Source of the DNA: CAYMPH01 sp964392365
GTDB lineage: Bacteria; Spirochaetota; UBA4802; UBA5550
Direction: 5' to 3'
NCBI GenBank assembly: GCA_964392365.1
Contig: CAYMPH010000002.1
Location: 124,001-188,000 of the forward strand
Length of the DNA: 64,000 bases
The notes below the pieces were generated by a model. That model searched no databases. It was not told the origin of the DNA and saw nothing but the letters and a program-made list of their open reading frames with translations. Below are positions 8,668 to 18,201 of this stretch, piece after piece (within the stretch, counting starts at the first letter, position 1; each line of letters opens with the position of its first letter). The translations under genes were made by a program, and so were the position numbers.

Positions 8668-8949
8668 ATGATTAAAATGAATGAATACTTCGATGGAAAA
8701 GTTAAATCCCTTGCTCTGGATAACAGCGAAGGCAAGTCAACTGTTGGAGTTATGAAACAGGGAGAGTATGAATTCGGTACATCAACAGTGGAAATCATGA
8801 GTGTAGTTTCAGGAGCTCTGACTGTAAAGCTTCCAGGGTCTTCCAGTTGGAAAAAATTCTCAAAGGGAGAAAATTTTACGGTTGAAGCAAATCAGAAATT
8901 TCAGCTGAAGGTTGAAGAGGATACGGCTTATCTGTGCATTTATAAATAA
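8668..8949 (+). CDS. ppnP: Pyrimidine/purine nucleoside phosphorylase PpnP
   Basis: A 93-residue single-domain cupin of the PpnP (formerly DUF1255/YaiE) family, which phosphorolyses several nucleosides in the cytoplasm. The family pattern is clear along the whole length: YFDGKVKSLAL at the start, then GVMKQGEYEFGT, and a FTVEANQKFQLKV turn. Its length equals that of the E. coli protein. AAGGAAGG precedes the ATG. It lies 23 bases after the START gene and may be read through from the Bat operon. Confidence 0.9.
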   Translation: MIKMNEYFDGKVKSLALDNSEGKSTVGVMKQGEYEFGTSTVEIMSVVSGALTVKLPGSSSWKKFSKGENFTVEANQKFQLKVEEDTAYLCIYK

Positions 8950-9225
8950 AAATTGCAGATATAAGCTGATCTAATTTTTAAATGATTGTTTACTTCAGAT
9001 GTGCAGTATTGGGAAATCATAAGAAGAGGTGACTTTCTTGGAAGTCCCCTCTCCTTATGGATCCACACCCCTCCGCCTGCTCATTGCCGCAGGGGCTATA
9101 TGCCTTTAACCGCTACATAACTTTTTCTTGAAAATAGTAAGGGCAGATTATCATCTGCCTTACTAAATGCTGTTTGGAAACAACAACTATTCCGCCGGGT
9201 TGAGAGGCACCGGCTTGTGTGAAAC
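8950..9225. other. Convergent intergenic region with two hairpins
   Basis: This gap lies between the ends of ppnP (plus) and mazG (minus). An imperfect hairpin has arms at 9019-9035 and 9042-9058 (17 positions, two mismatches, 6-base loop). A second has arms at 9136-9148 and 9153-9164 (AGTAAGG..., one bulge). Neither is followed by a long T-run, so they look more like decayed repeats or bidirectional terminators than classic terminators. No gene is visible. Confidence 0.6.
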
Positions 9226-10008
9226 TTATTTTATTTTTTTTGCTTCTTGCCATAATTCTTCCATTTCGGAAAGGCTCATTTGTGAAATTTGTTTTCCGGA
9301 ATCTGCGGATTTTTTTTCTATGTATTTAAAACGTCCGGTGAATTTTTTAATTGTGCCGTTTAAAGCAGATTCGGGTTCTACTCCTGCGAATCTTAAAACA
9401 TTCACAATGCTGAATAATACATCTCCTGCTTCATCGGAAATTTTTTTCTGATCACCGAGTTTGACAGCTTCCTTGAGCTCGGAAATTTCCTCGTCCAGTT
9501 TCGCTTCTGCGCCGTTAATATTCTCCCAGTCAAATCCGATCCTTGAAACTTTTTCCTGTATTCTATATGCTTTTAATAAAGCAGGCATGCCTTTGGGCAC
9601 ACCGTCAAGAATCGATTCTCTTCCGCTTTTCTCTTCCTTTTTAATTCTTTCCCATTTTTCTTTTACCTCGTCTGCAGTGGCCTGGCCGTCGTCTCCGAAG
9701 ACATGAGGATGCCTGCGGATAAGTTTTGCCGTAATCGCTTCAGCCACATCATCCAGCGTGAATATCCCTGCTTCAGATGCTATCTGGCTGTGAGCATATA
9801 TCTGATAAAGAAGATCGCCGAGTTCTTCTTTTAGATTTTCAGAATCATCCGTATCTATCGCATCATATACTTCATATGCCTCTTCTATCAGATATGGTTT
9901 TAATGTTTTAGAAGTCTGTTCTTTGTCCCAGGCACATCCGTTTTCACTGCGGAGAATCGACGCTATTTCTTTAAGGATGTATAGAGGTTTTGCTTCCTTG
10001 ATTTCCAT
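9226..10008 (-). CDS. mazG: Nucleoside triphosphate pyrophosphohydrolase MazG
   Basis: A 260-residue cytoplasmic MazG with two all-alpha NTP-pyrophosphatase domains. The first carries CAWDKEQTSKTLKPYLIEEA, then EELGDLLYQIYAHS, with the EExxE/ExxD metal-binding helices intact. The second shows KLDEEISELKEA and DEAGDVLFSIVNVLRF. It hydrolyses NTPs to NMP and pyrophosphate, and in bacteria it helps clear aberrant nucleotides and modulates the stringent response. Length and architecture match the E. coli type. It stands alone on the minus strand. Confidence 0.95.
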   Translation of the reverse strand: MEIKEAKPLYILKEIASILRSENGCAWDKEQTSKTLKPYLIEEAYEVYDAIDTDDSENLKEELGDLLYQIYAHSQIASEAGIFTLDDVAEAITAKLIRRHPHVFGDDGQATADEVKEKWERIKKEEKSGRESILDGVPKGMPALLKAYRIQEKVSRIGFDWENINGAEAKLDEEISELKEAVKLGDQKKISDEAGDVLFSIVNVLRFAGVEPESALNGTIKKFTGRFKYIEKKSADSGKQISQMSLSEMEELWQEAKKIK

Positions 10009-10237
10009 TGATATTTCCTTGTTTCATTATTGTTCTACTTTATTAAAGATTTTACCAGATATCCGGTCTTATTTGTCACTAAAAATTTAAATAACAATCT
10101 CTGTTGACAGGAAATTTGCATAGAAAAATAGTTGCCTTAGTTTATTAATAAATATATTTTGTCAGTTATACAATAGATAGCTTTTTAACTCTGTATTTGA
10201 AATGAATTTTAAAAAATGGAAAAGATAAAAAAATACT

Positions 10238-11512
10238 ATGACATCAGATAAAGATAAAAAAGGGCTCAGTGGTGAAATCGGTCAGGTGCAGCTGGAAGTC
10301 CGTCTGATAAAGCCTGGAGACCGTTACGCTTATGATGTTTATGACGAAAACTATAATCTCATCCTTGAAGCGCACACTCCCATTTCAGATGCCATCCTCA
10401 AGCATCTTCTTTCTACAAATGTACAGCAACTATATTATGATCCGTCCCAGTCTAAGAAAACTGAGAAAACGTGCGGAACTGATTCCGGCCTGAATTGCAA
10501 TAAAGGGGTCATCGATGACGAGCTCAGGGGTGAGGCTGTAGAGCATACGAGGAATCTCCTTGAAAACGTAAGAGACATGTATAAAACTTCACCCGGGTCT
10601 TCTGTATCAAAAGGGATGATTGAACAGTCACGCGGACTAGTAGACAAAATTCTTAAGCAGATAGAGAATAATAATGATGGAATATTTGATGTCGTATCCA
10701 AACTGAAAGATCTGGATGATTATTACTATCATCATTCAGCCAATGTGTCAATGCTATGCGCTATACTTGCATCAAGGCTTGACTTTAAGGGCGAAGTAAA
10801 ATCAGCCATGGGTGTCGGAGGCCTTTTTCATGATATTGGCTTTTCATCCGTTTCAAAGGACATTTTACAAAAAGCTGTACTCAACGATGAAGAATTTGAT
10901 GTAATCAAAGGACATACTCATGTCGGATATAAATTTATAGAAAAAAATCCCCACCTTCATGATATTGAAAAAAGAGTTCTTCTGCTTCATCATGAGCGGG
11001 CTGATGGTGAAGGATACCCCTACGGGTTTGATATGGATCATTACCAGAATAAAATTCCGCGCGAGATCAGGCTTGCAGGGCTCATCGATGTATATATCTC
11101 CCTGATACTTGTCAAGCCGGGTGAAAAAGCTTTAACAAGCAGGGACGCTCTCAGGACAATGCTTAATATGACTTTTGCTGATTATAAAAAAGAATATCAT
11201 TTTCTTCCGGCAGATTTCAGGGATTTTATCCGTGCCCTGGGATTCATCTTAAATAAAGGTGATTTTTTAATGGGAAGGGGTGATCTGGTTCGGCTCAATA
11301 CAGGGGAAATCGGCCTCATTGAGGAAATGAACAAGCTTTATCCCATGAATCCGAAAATTGTAATACTGAAAAATGCCCAGAACGAGAAATTAAAACGGCC
11401 TGTCACTGTGGACATGATGAAGGTCTATCAGAACTACGTAGCCAATGTTTACGAAAGGGCAGCTGTCACTGAACAGGCAGATAAAACCCCGAACATTCCC
11501 GGCGGAGCGTGA
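10238..11512 (+). CDS. HD-GYP-type signalling protein
   Basis: A 424-residue cytoplasmic protein. The N-terminal 70 residues (RLIKPGDRYAYDVYDENYNL) resemble the small domain that often precedes HD-GYP domains. The HD pair is at residues 199-200 in GLFHDIGF, and the GYP motif HHERADGEGYPYG at 251-263. HD-GYP enzymes hydrolyse cyclic di-GMP. The usual HDIGK lysine is phenylalanine here, and the usual 'aDvyDAl' segment reads IDVYISL. The metal residues themselves seem present but the site is atypical, so activity is not certain. The next gene, 87 bases downstream, is a class I adenylate cyclase, which links two nucleotide second messengers. Confidence 0.85.
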   Translation: MTSDKDKKGLSGEIGQVQLEVRLIKPGDRYAYDVYDENYNLILEAHTPISDAILKHLLSTNVQQLYYDPSQSKKTEKTCGTDSGLNCNKGVIDDELRGEAVEHTRNLLENVRDMYKTSPGSSVSKGMIEQSRGLVDKILKQIENNNDGIFDVVSKLKDLDDYYYHHSANVSMLCAILASRLDFKGEVKSAMGVGGLFHDIGFSSVSKDILQKAVLNDEEFDVIKGHTHVGYKFIEKNPHLHDIEKRVLLLHHERADGEGYPYGFDMDHYQNKIPREIRLAGLIDVYISLILVKPGEKALTSRDALRTMLNMTFADYKKEYHFLPADFRDFIRALGFILNKGDFLMGRGDLVRLNTGEIGLIEEMNKLYPMNPKIVILKNAQNEKLKRPVTVDMMKVYQNYVANVYERAAVTEQADKTPNIPGGA

Positions 11513-11599
11513 AAAAGTTCAGTTTATGTCCATCAAAAAGAATTCAGGTTTATGATTTAAAACGCAGCTTATTAAATACTGAAATCATCAGGAAATGCA

Positions 11600-14395
11600 A
11601 TGGATAATGAAAAAATAACTGACCTGCTTGAACGGATAAAAATTTATAAAAATATTTTTATCAAGTACAATGATATAAAAAAAAATAAGCTCTATGAATC
11701 CATTCCCAGCCCCGAACTTCTGAACCTTCTTGAATTCATCCCATTTCTCTTTACGGTAAACCTTCCTGAATTTCCAGGATTTGTTGAAGGCGAAAATATT
11801 CCGGGCGGGATTTATAATTACACTCCGTCGCAAAAAGCAGTTTCATACATCAGGGCGAATCATCCTTCTTTTGTATTTACAAAGGCTCGCGCCGGTGAGC
11901 AGTTTATACAGATGTTTGCCCTTATAGGCAGCACCGGTACTATAGCATTTACTGCAGAATCAGATTTTGATTTCTGGATATGCGGAGATGTATCAACTGT
12001 AACACCTGAAGGCCTGAATGCATTCAGGGTGAAATGCCGCCTGATCGAAGACTGGATTCAGGAAAACTACAACAGGGAAGTTCATTTTTTTATTAATGAT
12101 ATTAATCAGATAAGAAATAATGTTTTTGATGAGGATGATGAATACGGACTCACAGGAACATCTCTAGGCCAGCTTCTGAAAGAGGAATTTTTCCGCAGTT
12201 CAATAATCCTGAACGGAAAACTGCCTTTCTGGTGGGTAGTGCCTGCAGACTGCGGAGATAAGGAATATGCCGAGTGGTTTTCAGCCATCAAGGGTACAGG
12301 CTATGAGTTCGACTATGTTGAACTTGGAAACCTTTCGAAGATCGTTAAAGAAGACTTTTTAATTGCCGCACTTTTCCAGATAATGAAATCTCTCGGCAAT
12401 CCGTTCAAATCTATTATGAAACTGGGCCTTCTTGAAAGATATATCCACGATAAAACTGAAAATCCGTTTATAAGCAATTTTATAAAGAAAAATATTCAGG
12501 AAGGGAAAACCGATCTTGAGAGCATAGATGCATACCTGATTATGTTTAATCAGGTGTATGAATACTACAGTCAGAGCAACGATGATCCTACTGCTTTAAA
12601 CATTATCAAGACATGCTTTTATCTGAAAGTTGACCCGAGGCTATCCGAGCCGTCCGATAAGCAGCTGAACCCGGATAAGTCTGCAAAAATGCTTGAGTAC
12701 ACAAATAAATGGCGCTGGGACGCAGACACAGTAAAGCATGTTGATAATTTCGATAAATGGGAAATTAAATCTGTCAATCAGCTCCTGAACAATGCAAAAA
12801 AAAATATTCTCAAGGGATATAAAAATATTCTGAACATGATTGATACCAGCGGCATAGCGAATTCGATCAACCATGAGTCCCTTCTTCATATCAACCGGAA
12901 AATCTATTCTCACTTTCAGCCTGAAGATAATAAGATCGACAATACGCTGAGCTTTAAAACATATCCGCCTGAAAAGCTTCTGCTCCTTGCTTTCATCAGG
13001 GATAAGTTCAATAATGAATCCTGGATTCTCAGCAAGAGGCTAATTGTAAATGAAAAAGCCGAGCAGATTATGATAAAGAAGCATAAAAATCTTTTTGTGC
13101 TTATAACCTGGATAAGCCTGAACGGATTGTATCAGAAAAACTATACGCGGCTCGATATTGAACAGGGATTCTACCAGATGGATGCAAATTTCATCAGGGA
13201 ACTAATTCTCAAACTTTCTTCACATTTTACTATAAAGAAGCTTGATATTCATAACAGCTATTTCCTGAGAGATGTTTTTCCTGTTGTAAGTTATATTATT
13301 ATTAATCCTTTTTCCAAGTATTCAAATAAAATTGATGAGATATTTTTTCTCTACCATAACAGCTGGGGCGAAACAAAGTTTGAAATATTTCATAACGAAA
13401 GCGACATCGCAGGTATTGTGCAGCGGATTATCAACGGGGCTCTTATAAGCGGAAAAGATTCAGCTTCTTCACTTTATATAACCTCTTCAGAGCCTTATCG
13501 TTTATCAAAAGATTTTACAAGGCTCAAAAATTCCATAAACGCCCTGTTTGATTTTTTTACCGGAAATGTAAAAAGCCAGAAACTCCGGTATTTAACAATG
13601 CTCGGAAATGCCTATATAATTTTTTCCAATATAATGAAACGCGGAATGGAAAGCAGCGTTTCGTTTACTGTATGCGAGACAGAGATTAAAATGCTGTACA
13701 GCATTGCATACAATAAGGGTTTAAAGAATCTTACCGGAGCTGACCCTCACATACCGGAATTAAACTACATCAGGGAAATACTGAAAAGGAATTCATACAA
13801 TTCGATTCAGATTTTTTTTCAGACCGGTCATAAGTACTGCTATTATTTTGTCTTAAATGAGCGCGGGTCTCTTATGTTTTTCAGGAAAAAAACAGAGCTG
13901 CATAGCCAGTATTTAGGCAGCCTCATTTCTTTTGCGAAAAGCTCTATTAACCAGGTGTTTGAACATAATTCAAATGCAGTTTTTATTGAAGAAGAAAACA
14001 GGATAAAAGTTTATCGTCTCGAACGGGATGCTTCTTATGCCTGCACTGTTACAGAAATTAAATACGGGACAGATCAGAGCATTATGGCGGGAATGAAAAA
14101 AATAATTCCGCTTACTCTTTCTATGCACCTCCTCGAGACCGGCGATTTCGGATACCGCTTCACTCTTCCGGACGGTGGATTTTCTGAAATATTAAGCAGG
14201 CAGGATGTTGAACAGATCAGCAGCGAAATTTCAGTACTTATGGAAAGTGTAAAGGGATATTCTTATTTTGTGACAGATATCAATCTCGATAATATTGAAA
14301 TTAAAATGTATATGAATTATACCTCATTTGCATTTTCAGAAAAAAACAGATTCGAAGTTCTGATAGAGAAAAATCTGCCGGGTGTAATTTCCTGA
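11600..14395 (+). CDS. cyaA: Class I adenylate cyclase
   Basis: A 931-residue protein of the class I adenylate cyclase family, which makes cAMP from ATP. The nucleotidyltransferase motif begins LIGSTGTIAF and ends ESDFDFWICG, with GS at 110-111 and catalytic aspartates at 122 and 124. Further segments follow the E. coli CyaA order: LLKEEFFRSSIILNGK (compare LLLDEFYRTAVRLAGK) and LIAALFQIMKSLGNPFKSIM (compare AALWQLYKSIDSPYKAVL). The C-terminal half is less conserved and presumably regulatory. It is slightly longer than the enterobacterial enzyme, and the start is ATG 11600 with AGGAAATGCA upstream. The family is best known from gammaproteobacteria, so its presence here is notable. Confidence 0.88.
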   Translation: MDNEKITDLLERIKIYKNIFIKYNDIKKNKLYESIPSPELLNLLEFIPFLFTVNLPEFPGFVEGENIPGGIYNYTPSQKAVSYIRANHPSFVFTKARAGEQFIQMFALIGSTGTIAFTAESDFDFWICGDVSTVTPEGLNAFRVKCRLIEDWIQENYNREVHFFINDINQIRNNVFDEDDEYGLTGTSLGQLLKEEFFRSSIILNGKLPFWWVVPADCGDKEYAEWFSAIKGTGYEFDYVELGNLSKIVKEDFLIAALFQIMKSLGNPFKSIMKLGLLERYIHDKTENPFISNFIKKNIQEGKTDLESIDAYLIMFNQVYEYYSQSNDDPTALNIIKTCFYLKVDPRLSEPSDKQLNPDKSAKMLEYTNKWRWDADTVKHVDNFDKWEIKSVNQLLNNAKKNILKGYKNILNMIDTSGIANSINHESLLHINRKIYSHFQPEDNKIDNTLSFKTYPPEKLLLLAFIRDKFNNESWILSKRLIVNEKAEQIMIKKHKNLFVLITWISLNGLYQKNYTRLDIEQGFYQMDANFIRELILKLSSHFTIKKLDIHNSYFLRDVFPVVSYIIINPFSKYSNKIDEIFFLYHNSWGETKFEIFHNESDIAGIVQRIINGALISGKDSASSLYITSSEPYRLSKDFTRLKNSINALFDFFTGNVKSQKLRYLTMLGNAYIIFSNIMKRGMESSVSFTVCETEIKMLYSIAYNKGLKNLTGADPHIPELNYIREILKRNSYNSIQIFFQTGHKYCYYFVLNERGSLMFFRKKTELHSQYLGSLISFAKSSINQVFEHNSNAVFIEEENRIKVYRLERDASYACTVTEIKYGTDQSIMAGMKKIIPLTLSMHLLETGDFGYRFTLPDGGFSEILSRQDVEQISSEISVLMESVKGYSYFVTDINLDNIEIKMYMNYTSFAFSEKNRFEVLIEKNLPGVIS

Positions 14396-14484
14396 TTTAA
14401 AAAAATGTACTTGTAATTAATCCATTCGCAAAGAATTATGTCACCTCTGTAAAATAGATTTAGGAACCTCTTCTATTTAAAATA

Positions 14485-17280
14485 ATGCAATCTGAACTAT
14501 ACGAACTTGAACAGGATCTTTTTTCATCTGTAACTCCTATTTCTGAATCTGAGGAGGTGGATGATGCACGTCTCTTTGCTGAAATAACTGAACGTGGATT
14601 CACAGCAGACCCTTCAAGATTTCTTTTGAAAAACGAAGCTCTTCTTCTCCAGCTTGCATATTCGTATAATAAAATTTTATCTCTGTCAAATTCCAGGACC
14701 AGAATTCTCGCACACCAGGTGGAAAGCACACACAGGATCGTTAATTCGCTCAATCACAGAATCCTGCTTGCTGATGAAGTAGGGCTCGGCAAGACTGTTG
14801 AAGCAGGACTTGTTATCAAGGAGCTGATATACAGGCATAATTATAAAAGAATACTGATCGTCTGCCCTGCATCGCTTCTTTATCAGTGGCAGAATGAAAT
14901 GAGAAGCAAGTTCAATGAAGAATTCATGATCATGGACCGGAATCTTTATAAAAAAACAGTTAAAGCTGTAAAAAATAAAAATCCCTGGAATGAGCACGGT
15001 AAAATTTTATGCTCAATAGATTTTATCAAAAGCAAATCTTTTTATGATGATATGATGAGAACAGACTGGGACGCTGTTATTTTTGATGAAGCCCATAGAC
15101 TCAGAAGAGATTCCAAGCATTCAACCCAGGCTTATACGACTGCAGAAATAATCTGCGCGAGAACCAGGGCTTTGCTGCTTCTGTCTGCCACGCCTTTCAG
15201 GGGTAAACTTGAAGAGCTTTATTTTCTCATTCATCTGGTTGATAAAAATATTCTCGGACCTTTTAATTCATTTTATAATGAATACTGCATTGATACGTCA
15301 TCTGCTTCAAATTTGAGACAGAAATTATCTTCTGTGATTATTCGAAGGACGAAGAAGGAAGTCGGCGGCTTTACTATCAGGCGCGCTAAAACAATTAAGT
15401 TCGATCTTTATTATGATGAAATGGAACTGTATACCCAGACTACAAGATACGTGGCTGAGGAATTCAACAGGGCTATTCAGTCGGAAAACAGGGCTCTCGG
15501 TTTTGTTATGACAGTTTTCCAGAAGCTGCTCGATTCATCCACTCATGCCTTGTATTCTGCATTAAAGAAAAGAACAGCACGTCTTGAGGAGATGCTTGAA
15601 AAAAACAACGCGGCCGCATCAAAAAATTTTAATGATGATGAATTTAATGAAGATGATATAGATGATATAGACGGCATGGAAGATGTAACTGTTAGGAAAA
15701 CCCGTGAAGAGACTGAAGCTGAGATTAGAACTTTAAAAGGTCTGATCTCTCTTGCGTCGAATATTGATAAAGATAAAAAAGGCGAAAAACTTTTAGAGCT
15801 GATAGATATCAGAATGAAGCGTGGCGATAAAAAAATTCTTATATTTACCCAGTTTAAAACAACGCAGGATTATTTAAAAGAGCTGCTTTCGGATTATATT
15901 ATTGAGGTTTTTAACGGTTCAATGTCCGGTGATGAAAAAGAGGAAGCAATTTCAAGATTTAAAAATGATTCACAGATTCTGATAGCAACAGAAGCAGGCG
16001 GCGAGGGCAGGAATCTCCAGTTCTGCAATATAGTAATCAATTATGATCTGCCGTGGTCGCCGCTCAAGATTGAACAGCGAATCGGAAGGCTGCACAGGTT
16101 TGGTCAGAAAAAAGAAGTTCATATATATAATTTTTCCACAAAAGGAACTGTAGCGGAAAGGGTGCTGGAGGTTCTGGACGGTAAAATTAAAATTTTTGAA
16201 GATTCCATTGGTACCCCCGATATTCTCCTCGGGGAAATGGAAGATGAGCTTAACCTTAACCAGCTTTTTATGGATATGGCTTCCGGAAGAAGAAAAGGTA
16301 AAGATGTTGAGCTGGAAATAGAAAGCAGGCTTGAAACAGCAAGGATAAACTATGAGAAGCTTTCTGACCTGACAGTAGCGGAGCGTCTTGATTTTAATTA
16401 TGACGAGTATTATAAAATCACCATGAAAGAAAGAAATTTTTCCAACATTAGAATTGAAAACTTTATTAAAAAACTTTCCGAAGCTGATCCGTCTGCCAGA
16501 GAAATTATCTCAGAAAACGGAAAGAAAGGACTGTATAAAGTATTGATGCCGGGTCTTGCAAAACCCGTTCTCGGATCATTCAGCAGTGAAAAAGCCCTTG
16601 ATGACGAGAGGCTTGAATTTCTTGCATTCGGCCACCCGGCTGTTGACAGCCTTATTTCGAGCTGCGGCATGGACGAATTCGGAGGACTTACCGGATGTGT
16701 ATCCATCGATCACCCGAAAAAATTTCACGGTATGATATTTAATTACCTCGCAAGATTTGTGTCAGCGGAAGAGACGAGGGAGTTTATATCTGTATTCGTG
16801 GATGGAACCGGCGTCCTTGACAGATTTGAAATTGAAGATCTTGAATTATTTTTTTCAGATATAGATAATTTTAAAATATGCAGCGGAGTCCCATCCGGAA
16901 TAATTAAGGATGTATCAGAAAATATCAGTTTGTATTTTTCAAAAGCGCAGATTATAATCAAGGGAAAAGTAAAACAGCGAATATATGATTTATCCGGCGA
17001 TATTGATCTTCATATTGACCCTGAAATAGAAAAAATAAAAACATCTTACGACAGAAGCATAACAGAACTTGAGCATAAACTTGATCTGCAGCAGGGACAG
17101 ATGAAATGGTACGGCAAGGATATGAAAAGTGCAATTACCCGTACAAGAAACAGTATCATTAAACAGAACAGGGAAAAGCAGAAACTTCTGGATAAATACA
17201 GGGGCTTTGCCGGAATAAAATCTTCAGTAACTCTTGTCAGTGCAGGAATAGCATCTTCAAATAAATTGCAGCAGGAATAG
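14485..17280 (+). CDS. RapA/HepA-like SNF2-family helicase
   Basis: A 931-residue SF2 ATPase with the SNF2 layout: Walker A segment ADEVGLGKT at residues 96-104, DEAH at 201-204, SATPFRG at 234-240. An acidic linker (FNDDEFNEDDIDDID) separates the two RecA-like lobes. The C-terminal lobe has ATEAGGEGRNLQFCN and IEQRIGRLHRFGQ. RapA/HepA-like proteins of this kind remodel RNA polymerase or other protein-DNA complexes. The N- and C-terminal RapA-specific domains are not recognisable by eye, so I avoid the gene symbol. It ends three bases before the convergent anti-sigma gene. Confidence 0.9.
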   Translation: MQSELYELEQDLFSSVTPISESEEVDDARLFAEITERGFTADPSRFLLKNEALLLQLAYSYNKILSLSNSRTRILAHQVESTHRIVNSLNHRILLADEVGLGKTVEAGLVIKELIYRHNYKRILIVCPASLLYQWQNEMRSKFNEEFMIMDRNLYKKTVKAVKNKNPWNEHGKILCSIDFIKSKSFYDDMMRTDWDAVIFDEAHRLRRDSKHSTQAYTTAEIICARTRALLLLSATPFRGKLEELYFLIHLVDKNILGPFNSFYNEYCIDTSSASNLRQKLSSVIIRRTKKEVGGFTIRRAKTIKFDLYYDEMELYTQTTRYVAEEFNRAIQSENRALGFVMTVFQKLLDSSTHALYSALKKRTARLEEMLEKNNAAASKNFNDDEFNEDDIDDIDGMEDVTVRKTREETEAEIRTLKGLISLASNIDKDKKGEKLLELIDIRMKRGDKKILIFTQFKTTQDYLKELLSDYIIEVFNGSMSGDEKEEAISRFKNDSQILIATEAGGEGRNLQFCNIVINYDLPWSPLKIEQRIGRLHRFGQKKEVHIYNFSTKGTVAERVLEVLDGKIKIFEDSIGTPDILLGEMEDELNLNQLFMDMASGRRKGKDVELEIESRLETARINYEKLSDLTVAERLDFNYDEYYKITMKERNFSNIRIENFIKKLSEADPSAREIISENGKKGLYKVLMPGLAKPVLGSFSSEKALDDERLEFLAFGHPAVDSLISSCGMDEFGGLTGCVSIDHPKKFHGMIFNYLARFVSAEETREFISVFVDGTGVLDRFEIEDLELFFSDIDNFKICSGVPSGIIKDVSENISLYFSKAQIIIKGKVKQRIYDLSGDIDLHIDPEIEKIKTSYDRSITELEHKLDLQQGQMKWYGKDMKSAITRTRNSIIKQNREKQKLLDKYRGFAGIKSSVTLVSAGIASSNKLQQE

Positions 17281-17283
17281 CAT

Positions 17284-17700
17284 TTATCTCAATGCTAGTG
17301 TTTCTGAAATCAGCGAATCAATATCATCTGACGTGATATCTGCATTGCTCTGAACTGTGTTCCCGTTTGTCTCTATTCTATTGTTTGTGAACTGGTTTTT
17401 CTGATTTGAATTTTTATTTTTAACAGGCAGGGCTGAATCGTATGTACCTTTGATCTGGGCAGTTATAAATTCATCGTATATCAACCCTTCGTTTTTATTG
17501 TTTATAATCCCTGATAGAATAAAAGCTATAACTGCAGCTGCAGCAAGAGATGAAATTGATGCTGAATAAAGTATTTTTTTAATAGTGCTTTTTCTTTTAT
17601 CCATTACAGCTGCAGCAATTTTCTGATTCCATTCGCTGCTTTTAAACCTTTTATTTATTTCTTCGTTCATTTTATTTTTGTAGAAATTATTGCTTTCCAT
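17284..17700 (-). CDS. Probable anti-sigma factor, single-pass membrane protein
   Basis: A 138-residue protein with a basic cytoplasmic N-terminus (MNEEINKRFKSSEWNQKIAA), one membrane helix near residues 44-66 (ASISSLAAAAVIAFILSGII), and an extracytoplasmic tail rich in N, S and T. It directly follows the ECF sigma gene (3-base gap), which is the standard place for a membrane anti-sigma factor. The cytoplasmic part is short and has no HxxxCxxC zinc motif, so the assignment rests on topology and position. It is probably the sensor that holds the sigma factor at the membrane until envelope stress. Confidence 0.65.
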   Translation of the reverse strand: MESNNFYKNKMNEEINKRFKSSEWNQKIAAAVMDKRKSTIKKILYSASISSLAAAAVIAFILSGIINNKNEGLIYDEFITAQIKGTYDSALPVKNKNSNQKNQFTNNRIETNGNTVQSNADITSDDIDSLISETLALR

Positions 17701-17703
17701 AAT

Positions 17704-18201
17704 TTATCTCCCTTCGTAAATTTTTTTCAGAATTTCTCTGCCTCTTGAGGCTCTTGACTTGACTGTTCCCTGCTTGATCCCGAGCTTCAATGCAATTTCT
17801 TTTTCTGAATATCCCTCTGCAACAAGCGTCATTACATCCATGTAGCCTGGCGGAAGTTTTTTTATATTTACATATAATTCTTCTATACTTTCACGTTCTT
17901 CATTTTTCCCGTTCATCTCCGGAACGTAGTGTTCCACACTTCTGCTGAATTTTTTTTCCTCCCGGTTCAGCTTTTCGTTCATCCGCAGGGATTCATTTTT
18001 TGCTATTGTGTATAACCAGGTGTTTATTGCTGAATCTCCCCTGAATCCGTTTTTGGAAATGCTTTTATATGCCCTTAAATATGTTTCCTGAACAACATCA
18101 TCTATTACCATATAATAATTTTCAGAAAGATGAGCGCTTATTGCTGAAAGAACAATGCCCTTTGAAGAATTTATTATTTCAGTAAAATCTTTTTCGGTCA
18201 T
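17704..18201 (-). CDS. ECF RNA polymerase sigma factor
   Basis: A 165-residue ECF (group IV) sigma factor with only regions 2 and 4. Region 2 contains DDVVQETYLRAYKSISKNGF, with the W of NTWLYTIAKNESL next to it. Region 4 has the helix-turn-helix YSEKEIALKLGIKQGTVKSR. The start overlaps the preceding Spy/CpxP-like gene by 4 bases. It most likely transcribes its own cluster: a SigmaE-type promoter lies upstream of the first gene at 19464-19492. Confidence 0.93.
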   Translation of the reverse strand: MTEKDFTEIINSSKGIVLSAISAHLSENYYMVIDDVVQETYLRAYKSISKNGFRGDSAINTWLYTIAKNESLRMNEKLNREEKKFSRSVEHYVPEMNGKNEERESIEELYVNIKKLPPGYMDVMTLVAEGYSEKEIALKLGIKQGTVKSRASRGREILKKIYEGR

